From assembly GCA_964440935.1 (NCBI GenBank), contig CAYTTY010000080.1:1-7451 (forward strand): a stretch of DNA of 7,451 bases, written 5' to 3'. This stretch comes from WJJR01 sp964440935. GTDB taxonomy: Bacteria; Zixibacteria; MSB-5A5; WJJR01. How positions within the stretch are numbered: the first letter of the stretch is position 1; every line of letters starts with the position of its first letter. The position numbers and the translations under genes are program-made. The notes under the pieces were generated by a model. That model ran no database searches and had not been told where the DNA came from. It saw nothing but the letters and a program-made list of their open reading frames with translations. Of this stretch, positions 1 through 6,300 are shown piece by piece.

Positions 1-43
1 CGTAACAAGCGGAGGTGACCACACATTTTATTAACAGAACATG

Positions 44-72
44 TTCCGGATAATTCTGGGAGTTATCCGGAA
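44..72. repeat. 10-bp perfect inverted repeat (hairpin)
   Basis: The arms TTCCGGATAA (44-53) and TTATCCGGAA (63-72) are exact reverse complements around a 9-base loop. An outer AACA/TGTT pair (38-41 and 77-80) could extend the stem across an internal loop. No T-run follows on the + strand, so it is a poor intrinsic terminator in that direction. It lies just before the TTGACA box of a possible promoter, so an operator or a recombination site is also possible. The structure is seen directly; its role is unknown. Confidence 0.6.
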
Positions 73-78
73 GTAGTG

Positions 79-107
79 TTGACAGGAGAATTTGTGCATA
101 ATTGTAT
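79..107 (+). promoter_or_regulatory. possible sigma-70 promoter for the HEAT-repeat gene
   Basis: A consensus -35 box TTGACA (79-84) is followed, after exactly 17 bases, by TTGTAT (102-107), a weak -10 box matching three of six consensus positions. CATAAT (97-102) is a better -10 by sequence but lies too close to the -35. The proposed -10 coincides with the first bases of the left 16-bp inverted repeat, so the -35 would lie outside the repeat-bounded unit and the -10 inside it. The implied leader before the start at 194 is about 80 bases. Confidence 0.35.
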
Positions 108-117
108 GGGCAAACAC
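102..117. repeat. left arm of 16-bp inverted repeat flanking the HEAT-repeat gene
   Basis: TTGTATGGGCAAACAC is the exact reverse complement of 1242-1257. The two arms bracket the HEAT-repeat gene, with the right arm starting 12 bases after its stop codon. No target-site duplication is visible outside the arms (cataa before, cttgg after). It could be the end of a small mobile unit or cassette. Confidence 0.7.
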
Positions 118-193
118 TCCGGTATGAACATGGGGGCGCAAAAACATAGTGGTGGTGTGGGAGTCCACCTAAAAGAACACAAGAGAGAATGAG

Positions 194-334
194 ATGAAAC
201 TGTACACCCTAGCCGTATTGACATTTCTCTTCTCTTCTCTTGCAGTAATAATCAAGGCTCCGCGACGAAGACAGTATTGGCGGAGAATCCATGGCTGCAC
301 TCTTTCGTTGTTGGAGAACCGGAGATCAAGATAA
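194..334 (+). other. lipoprotein-type leader ORF, out of frame with the HEAT-repeat gene
   Basis: This 46-codon reading frame begins with ATG at 194, preceded by a purine-rich GAGAG (183-187) at a normal Shine-Dalgarno distance, and ends at TAA 332-334. Its first residues, MKLYTLAVLTFLFSS, look like a bacterial signal sequence: a Lys at position 2, then a hydrophobic core. After the pentamer tract the frame becomes basic and loses sense. The + strand frame used by the downstream gene reads ...LFSC-SNNQG at the same place, a good lipobox. Removing one 5-bp repeat unit joins the two frames as MKLYTLAVLTFLFSC-SNNQG. I infer that this is the true N-terminus of the HEAT-repeat protein, now frameshifted. 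Confidence 0.6.
225..239 (+). repeat. pentanucleotide tract (TTCTC)3 in the signal-peptide region
   Basis: Three tandem copies of TTCTC (225-239) are followed by TT of a fourth unit. The tract lies in the hydrophobic core of the predicted signal peptide. With three copies the ATG at 194 is out of frame with the downstream gene. With two or five copies it is in frame. Neisserial opa genes carry CTCTT repeats, the same unit on the same strand in another phase, in their leader region and switch by slippage. Three copies is a short tract, so active switching is not shown. Confidence 0.75.
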
Positions 335-1230
335 TAGGTGATTTTACCTACAAGGAAAGGTATCTACTTGAATATCCTGACACCTCAATGGTCTCCTCTG
401 CAACGGTCCATGAGATTGACAGGAAGGCTCTTGGTGCAGGCTGGAGAATCACTGAGACAAGAGACATCGCGAAGATAAGAACCTACTGGAACGAATATGG
501 AAAAGAGGAAGGAAGAACTCAGCAGACGAACGTGTTTCTGTACCACACGAGCCCGGGACGTCTTCAGCTGGAGAGGAAGCCAACACCTACTGACTCAGTA
601 TTGAAAAGGATGGTTGGAGACGCTCATAACCAGGGACTTGACGATCCAGAGCATGAATGGTCTTCACGCACCCTCAGCGTCAACAGAATTGGGCAGGCAC
701 TCAACTTGTTTCCGCAGTCTGAAGCCGTGTACCAGTGGCTTCTTGAAGAACTGCTTTCGTTCCTCGAAGACGATCCATACCCGTGTGTTCGGGCGGAGGC
801 GGCGAGAATCCTATCTCTCTCAAGTGCGCAAGAGGCGATTCCGTCTCTTGAGAAGGCACTTGAGGACGAAAGCATTCTGGTTCGCATAAATTCGGCACAC
901 TCAATCATGCGAATTGCACGCAAAGACAATCGAAAGGCAATTGAGGTACTCTCACAAGTCGCTCTTGGTAACGTTCTGACTGGTTTCGACGATGAAGCGT
1001 TGATCAAGGCAGGCGTACTCTACTCGGAGTTTGGATCGCACAACAAGGACAGACCCTATGCGAATAAGCTCACAGAACGGTGGCGACTTGCAGCCATACA
1101 GGGCCTGTGTGAGAGCAGCGATGAATATGCAGCCAGGGTTTTAGAGGAATTGGCAAAGAGCGACGACACCAAGATCATGCAGTTCATAAAGAGATGCAAG
1201 ATGCGCCCCCCAAAGAGAAGAGCAGAATAG
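277..1230 (+). CDS. HEAT-repeat protein, probable lipoprotein with frameshifted leader
   Basis: As it stands the longest frame begins at TTG 277 and gives 317 residues with no convincing ribosome binding site. Residues about 153-230 form helical HEAT-type repeats: paired amphipathic helices with the recurring pattern D..P.VR..AA..L and a second D.S.LVR..A..S copy. Another helix pair runs from about 268 to 300. The first 130 residues are mixed beta/alpha and not recognised. The tail is basic (KMRPPKRRAE). HEAT arrays are usually binding scaffolds, and no catalytic motif is visible. Removing one TTCTC unit upstream would give a 343-residue lipoprotein starting at 194, exported and lipid-anchored at the Cys of LFSC. 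Arginine is often AGA or AGG, unlike the BREX genes, which suggests separate ancestry. The specific function is unknown. Confidence 0.75.
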   Translation: MAENPWLHSFVVGEPEIKIIGDFTYKERYLLEYPDTSMVSSATVHEIDRKALGAGWRITETRDIAKIRTYWNEYGKEEGRTQQTNVFLYHTSPGRLQLERKPTPTDSVLKRMVGDAHNQGLDDPEHEWSSRTLSVNRIGQALNLFPQSEAVYQWLLEELLSFLEDDPYPCVRAEAARILSLSSAQEAIPSLEKALEDESILVRINSAHSIMRIARKDNRKAIEVLSQVALGNVLTGFDDEALIKAGVLYSEFGSHNKDRPYANKLTERWRLAAIQGLCESSDEYAARVLEELAKSDDTKIMQFIKRCKMRPPKRRAE

Positions 1231-1241
1231 AGATACAACGT

Positions 1242-1257
1242 GTGTTTGCCCATACAA
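1242..1257. repeat. right arm of 16-bp inverted repeat flanking the HEAT-repeat gene
   Basis: GTGTTTGCCCATACAA is the exact reverse complement of 102-117. The match ends cleanly at both edges: positions 101/1258 and 118/1241 do not pair. With its partner it defines a unit of 1156 bases containing one gene. Confidence 0.7.
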
Positions 1258-1265
1258 CTTGGCAC

Positions 1266-1288
1266 AACGGCGCCAAACCGCCGGTTTT
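1266..1288 (+). terminator. weak candidate terminator after the HEAT-repeat gene
   Basis: AACGGCG (1266-1272) can pair with CGCCGGTT (1279-1286), with one bulged base and a 6-base loop. The downstream arm ends in TTTT (1285-1288). It lies 36 bases after the stop codon. The T-run is short, so this is only a modest candidate. Confidence 0.3.
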
Positions 1289-1387
1289 CACAGCAAATCA
1301 AGGAGTTGCTCCATGTCCGACTGACGTAGGCACTGCGCGAGATTGTAGGCGAGAAACAGCGGTTGCAACGCACAACGAACCCCGCGG

Positions 1388-2253
1388 TCACAACCGGCGT
1401 CGGTTGACATTTGCTTTTGTGTTGACATAAGGAATGATGAATGCTGTACGCTTGTGTCTACAATGGTTTCCAGTCGAAGGAGCTTGTGCCCACCAAGCAC
1501 TGCCGGCGGCGACGAAACATGCCCGTGCGAGGGTAATGCTCCAATGCGGTCGTCTCCGGATTCGCGTGTTGGACATCCGGGGCGGCTTGAGCTTATAATG
1601 TATCTGTAGTTGTCTGAGTGTTGGACTATGTGAAGCCGCGATCCTCCTTCCCTGAATACGATAGGTTCGAGGTCGTTTTCGTTGTCGCAGGTCGGTGAGA
1701 ATGTCCGATGCGATATGGTCGTTTACAGCATCTTTGACCATATTGAATGATGGATGGAGGTAGCTTTCGGTTGTTCTGAGGCTCGCGTGGCCGAGGATAG
1801 CTTTGGTCACCGAATTCCGGAGGTCGGAGGAACCAAAATCAGAATGCCCAAAGGATCTATCCGCAGATCACACCCATTCCCGCGGATTCGAGCTCTTCAA
1901 AAGTTCTGCCATATATGGGCATGGCCGGGAAGGAGTCGCTGCAGTTACGCGCAGAAGCACCATTTTGGTCGAACCACACCGATTCGTGCCACCAAGTCGG
2001 TAGCTACGGGCAACGAATGCACGAAATCCTTGCACACCAGTGGTGTGACGGCCTGCGGCTTGATTATTTTCCTTGCAGAGCAAAATTGGGTGAACTGGTC
2101 AAGATACAGTTTAATCTCAGCGAGGGACCGAGGCACAAGATTGCGTGCTTCCTCCGCTTCCAGGCAATCACGCACGCAGGCCTCGATGGTACCCGGGCCG
2201 GTCGGCAGGCAGGCTTCCATGTATCTCTCCCGCGGTTGGAGGTGATCCAACAA
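1388..2253 (-). pseudogene. decayed tyrosine recombinase (integrase) remnant
   Basis: On the - strand, reading from a TTG at 2253, the first segment (to about 1945) has a phage-integrase SAM-like N-terminal look: SLAEIKLYLDQFTQFCSARK then L..KDFV. It breaks into other frames near 2000-1945. A second open segment (1812 to the TGA at 1388-1390) begins with VTKAILGHASLRTTESYLHP, the C-terminal box of tyrosine recombinases. The His is encoded at 1787-1789 and the nucleophile Tyr at 1760-1762. Only about 135 bases separate the two segments, far too few for the missing catalytic core with the Arg, Lys and HxxR residues. The gene is therefore deleted and frameshifted, not just mis-sequenced. The part after about 1690 may be read-through rather than original sequence. 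It is not IntI-like in its C-terminal box. It faces the HEAT-repeat gene tail to tail. Confidence 0.6.
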
Positions 2254-2571
2254 TACTAGTGGTTCGCGATACTTTTCTTAAGCCGTTGAGGATCGCGATC
2301 CGGCCGATTTGTGTTGGAGATAATCTATATCTAACCGCGGGAAAGGTACATTGGTGGAAATAAACCGGAACGAATTGGATTATAGGCGGCGGCAAGAGAA
2401 GAGAGAGGAAATAAAGACAGCCCGTTCAAAGACAGAGACTGAAGACCGCGGCGCATAGTCCGAAAAACATCTCCATTTCGGTTAAAAAAAACAAAGAGCG
2501 GCAAAAATCGGTTCTATTCGGCAGAAAAAATTGGGTCTGAGCAGGCCGATCAAGTAGTTTATATCGGTATT
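2254..2571. promoter_or_regulatory. non-coding region before the BREX operon, probably holding its promoter
   Basis: No gene is convincing here. The segment contains a 12-bp perfect palindrome GGATCGCGATCC (2290-2301). Nearer the operon it has four A-runs at 2463-2467, 2484-2491, 2503-2507 and 2525-2530, spaced about two helical turns apart, as in curved upstream DNA. TCGGT occurs at 2478, 2508 and 2564, and its inverse ACCGA at 2575. TTGGGT (2531-2536) could be a -35, but no good -10 follows at 17 bases. TATTAT at 2568-2573 is a possible -10 without a clear -35. The operon must start somewhere here or just downstream, but I cannot fix the promoter. Confidence 0.35.
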
Positions 2572-2640
2572 ATGACCGAATTTCGAAGCCCCAGATGCCT
2601 GCGGGTCTTTTCTGCAAACATGACAAACAAAGGCTGTTCT

Positions 2641-2844
2641 ATGGATGAGAGATGGCTGACGGTCGATGACATATGCAAATACCTGAATGTAAGCAACGAG
2701 ACGGTCTACAAGTGGATCGAACAGCGGGCAATGCCCGGTCATCGCGTCGGCCGTCGCTGGATGTTCAAACATGACGAAGTGGACGAATGGGTCCGCTCCG
2801 GCGGTGCGGCTGACAAATCCGATAAACCGGAAACCGAGCAATAA
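2641..2844 (+). CDS. excisionase/MerR-type helix-turn-helix protein heading the BREX operon
   Basis: The 67-residue product matches the small excisionase-family (HTH_17) fold. WLTVDDICKYLNVSNETVYKW (residues 5-25) forms the helix-turn-helix, and the wing follows as GHRVGRRWMFKHDEVDEW (33-50) with the typical RW.F...VD.W end. A short charged tail completes it. I chose ATG 2641 because AAAGG (2629-2633) lies 7 bases upstream and the domain begins directly after it. Longer in-frame starts at 2572 and 2620 would add residues unlike the family. Such proteins bind DNA as transcription regulators or recombination directionality factors. Its position one ribosome binding site before brxF suggests a regulator of this operon, though a leftover partner of the decayed recombinase is possible. 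Confidence 0.8.
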   Translation: MDERWLTVDDICKYLNVSNETVYKWIEQRAMPGHRVGRRWMFKHDEVDEWVRSGGAADKSDKPETEQ

Positions 2845-2848
2845 GGAG
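2843..2848 (+). promoter_or_regulatory. ribosome binding site of brxF
   Basis: AAGGAG lies 5 bases before ATG 2854 and shares bases with the TAA stop (2842-2844) of the preceding gene. It fixes the brxF start and implies translational coupling. Confidence 0.75.
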
Positions 2849-2853
2849 CGACC

Positions 2854-3369
2854 ATGGCAGAGCCGATTCACGACAAGATAAAACGATCCCTCCAGGCAGC
2901 CGTAGGCTTGTATCACCGTCTGGTGCTGCTGGTGGGTGAGACCGGTTCCGGCAAGACCAGCGTCCTTCGGGATATTGCCGAGGAGTTCCGCTCGTCCGTC
3001 GTCAACGTCAATCTGGCGCTCTCCGGTGAGCTGCTGGAGCTGACAGCCAAGCAGCGGTCACTGCGGCTGCCGGGCATCCTCGACCAGATCGCGGACCAGG
3101 CTCAGTCACCCGTGGTGCTGGATAATCTTGAGATCCTCTTCGATAAGGATCTCCAGCAGGACCCCTTGCGCCTGGTGCAGTCCATTTCAAGAAACCGGGC
3201 CGTGGTGGCTTCGTGGAACGGAATCGTGAATTCCGGGAGGCTTTTGTACGCCGAAACCGGCCATCCCGAGTACCGCAGCTATGACTCGGTCGATGCCCTG
3301 ATTGTGGGCATGGATGGCACGGCCACAGTCGATTCTGCGAAAAACATTGGAGAGGCAGGACAAGCATGA
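2854..3369 (+). CDS. brxF: BREX type 3 P-loop protein BrxF
   Basis: This 171-residue protein matches my knowledge of the BrxF family of BREX type 3 systems. It starts MAEPIHDKIKRSLQ, has a Walker A motif GETGSGKT at residues 28-35, an INVNL-like strand (VVNVNLALS, about 49-57), and a Walker B-like VVLDNLEILFD at 87-97. QDPLRLVQSISRNR and the strand VVASWNG follow in sensor-like positions. It is a small single-domain ATPase, cytoplasmic, with no signal or membrane segment. In type 3 loci it precedes brxC/pglY and is required for the system, though its exact step is not established. The gene overlaps the next one by ATGA (3366-3369). The last 15 or so residues look like a variable tail. Confidence 0.88.
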   Translation: MAEPIHDKIKRSLQAAVGLYHRLVLLVGETGSGKTSVLRDIAEEFRSSVVNVNLALSGELLELTAKQRSLRLPGILDQIADQAQSPVVLDNLEILFDKDLQQDPLRLVQSISRNRAVVASWNGIVNSGRLLYAETGHPEYRSYDSVDALIVGMDGTATVDSAKNIGEAGQA

Positions 3370-6300
3370 CAAAATCACAGGACAGGGATTTTGGACGCAC
3401 CGCAGGTGCGCCCGAAGGGGGAGCCCCAGGGATGGGCCGACTCAAATACGGAGACCTAATCCAATTCGACCCGATTGAGTCGGTCGTTCAGTTGCGTGNN
3501 NNNNNNNNNNNNNNNNNNNNNNNNNNNNNNNNNNNNNNNNNNNNNNNNNNNNNNNNNNNNNNNNNNNNNNNNNNNNNNNNNNNNNNNNNNNNNNNNNNAA
3601 ATACGGAGACCTAATCCAATTCGACCCGATTGAGTCGGTCGTTCAGTTGCGTGACGCGGACAAATCGAGCGCCGCGCACACCCTCGTGAACACCTATGTC
3701 ATTTCCGTGGAAATGGCCGAACGGCTTACCCAGCTAGTGATTCCTCAGATGCAGTTCGACCAGCCGGTCGACAACAAAGGCCTGCTGGTCGTCGGTAATT
3801 ACGGCACCGGTAAGTCGCACTTGATGTCGGTGGTCTCCAGTCTTGCCGCAGACGCCTCCCTGCTGGAAGGGCTGAACCACGCCGGCGTCCGCGATGCAGC
3901 CTCTCAGATCGCCGGTCGGTTCAAGGTCATCCGCACCGAGATCGGAGCCACCACCATGGCCCTGCGCGACATCCTGGTGGCCGAACTGGAAGAGCATCTC
4001 GAAAAGCTCGGCGTGGAGTATGTGTTCCCCGAAGCCGGAACTATCACCAGCCACAAACGGGTCTTCGAAGACATGATGGCCAAGTTTGGCGAGGTCTTCC
4101 CCGAACACGGCCTGCTGCTGGTAGTCGATGAGCTGCTCGACTACCTGCGCACTCGCAAGGACCAGGAGCTGATCCTCGACCTCAACTTCCTGCGCGAGGT
4201 CGGCGAGGTCTGCAAGGACCTGCGTTTCCGCTTCATGGCGGGTGTCCAGGAAGCCATTTTCGACAGCCCGCGTTTCGCCTTTGTCTCAGATAGCATCCGG
4301 CGGGTAAAGGACCGTTTCGAGCAGATCCTCATCGCCCGAAACGATGTGAAATTCGTCGTGGCCGAGCGTCTGCTCAAAAAGACTGCCGAGCAACAGGCCA
4401 AGATCCGCGACTACCTGATGCCCTTTGCCAAATACTACGGCGGGCTCAACGAGCGCATGGACGAGTTTGTCCGGCTCTTCCCGGTGCATCCCGATTACAT
4501 CGACACCTTCGAGCGGGTCACCGTGGTGGAAAAGCGCGAGGTGCTCAAGACCCTGTCCATGGGCATGAAGGGCATTTTGGGCAAGGACGTGCCGCAGGAC
4601 GAGCCCGGCCTGATCGCCTTCGACAGCTATTGGAACACACTGAAGCAGAACGCATCCTTCCGCGCTATTCCCGAGATCCGGGCGGTTATCGATTGCAGCC
4701 AGGTGCTGGAATCCCGGATCGAAAACGCCATTACCCGAAAGCAATACAAGCCGATGGCACTGCGCCTGATCCATGCGCTATCAGTTCACCGCTTAACGAC
4801 TGGTGACATCTACGCTCCAATGGGAGCCAGTGCAGAAGAACTGCGCGACCGTCTCTGTCTGTTTGATCCACTGATTGCTGAACTGGGTAGCGATGAGCCC
4901 GAAAAAGACCTGCAGACTCATGTTGAAACCGTTCTTCGAGAAATACATAAAACCGTCAGCGGCCAGTTCATCTCCTTCAATGCCGACAACCGCCAGTTCT
5001 ATCTGGACCTGAAAAAGACCGACGACTTCGACGCCCTGATCGACAAGCGGGCCGAAAGTCTGGGCCAGGCTCAGCTCGACCGCTTCTATTACGAGGCGCT
5101 CAAGCGGGTCATGGAATGCCAGGATGCCACCTACGTGACTGGCTACAAGATCTGGCAGCACGAACTGGTCTGGCAGGAGCACAAGGCCGCCCGTTCCGGC
5201 TACCTCTTTTTCGGCGCTCCCAACGAACGCTCCACCGCCGTGCCGCAGCGGGATTTCTATATCTATTTCATTCAACCCAACGATCCGCCGCGCTTCAGGG
5301 ACGANNNNNNNNNNNNNNNNNNNNNNNNNNNNNNNNNNNNNNNNNNNNNNNNNNNNNNNNNNNNNNNNNNNNNNNNNNNNNNNNNNNNNNNNNNNNNNNN
5401 NNNNACGCCCTGCGGGCCATCGCCGGACAGAACCGCACCAGGCAGGCCACCGCCGTGCTGGACGCCCTGGAGCTGCTCGACGGCGATAAGATCGATTCCT
5501 ACAAGTCGAAGTATACCAAGTTCATCCTCGATGCCGTCAAGGCCAGGGGCCACGGCCAGGTGGTCAACCGCAGCGAGATCATCCAGGACGACCACGGGCT
5601 TGAATACATGAACCCGGGCGGTTCGCGTCTGGAACCCGAATGGGTGAGCGTACTGGTGGCTGCGCTGGTCTACTCCGGCGACATCGTGCTCGCCATCCCG
5701 GGCAAGAAATTCGACGCCACCGGGCTGCAACAGCTTGCCGCGACCGACATGGACGAGCTGGTCCGCTTTAAGCACCTAAAGCAGCCCAAGGAATGGAACC
5801 TGCCTGCGCTCAAGGCGCTGTTCGAACTGCTCGGCATGACGCCGGGTATGGCCCAGCTCGTCACCCGGGGCAAGGACGAGCAGGTGCAGAACCTGCAGCA
5901 GGCGGTGGGCAAGATCGTCAAGCGCATCGTCATGACCCAGCAGACCCTGCGCGAAGGGCTCTCCTTCTGGGGTCTGGACCTATTAGGGACGAGGGATGAG
6001 GGGCGAGGGGCGAGAAATCAAGAAATCCAGAGCGCCAAGGAATTTTTCGAAAGCTTGCAGGCCTACTCCTCGCCGGGCAAGCTGAAAAACTTCCGCTACA
6101 GCGCTCCCGAAGTGCTGGCCCACGAGAAAGCCCTGAAGGCGCTGGATGAGCTGGACGCCCTGCGCGAGTTCATCATGGACCACGGCCCGACGGCTGCTTG
6201 GCTTGCTACGGCGGAAGCCTCCGCAAGCGGCAGGGGCGAGGCGATAGGGGCGAGGGGCGAGTTGAAACCATCGGGACTGGATCACTGGGTTGAACAGGTC

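Noticed and set aside
1..20. Similarity of CGTAACAAG to the 3' end of 16S rRNA
   Set aside because: Only nine bases match and the following sequence does not continue as 16S rRNA or its spacer.
1242..1360. Canonical integron attC site after the HEAT-repeat gene
   Set aside because: The ATACAAC box is R''-like, but no clear GTTRRRY partner with paired inner arms was found, and the nearby recombinase relic lacks an IntI-like C-terminal box. Kept only as one possible reading of the inverted repeat.
1391..1406. Hairpin CAACCG-gcgt-CGGTTG as a terminator
   Set aside because: It has only a 6-bp stem and no T-run on either side in the needed orientation.
1194..1430. 78-codon + strand ORF overlapping the end of the HEAT-repeat gene
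   Set aside because: No domain, no ribosome binding site, and it runs through the inverted repeat and the candidate terminator.
1754..2245. 163-codon + strand ORF
   Set aside because: It is antisense to the recombinase relic, has no recognisable domain or ribosome binding site, and its composition looks like a shadow frame.
3444..3653. 55-base direct repeat as a biological duplication
   Set aside because: Both copies abut a run of exactly 100 N and encode the same residues, so it is a contig overlap.
4793..5275. Long - strand ORFs inside pglY (this one, 4286-4774 and 6820-7350)
   Set aside because: They are mirror frames of GC-rich coding sequence; the + strand products are clear family members.
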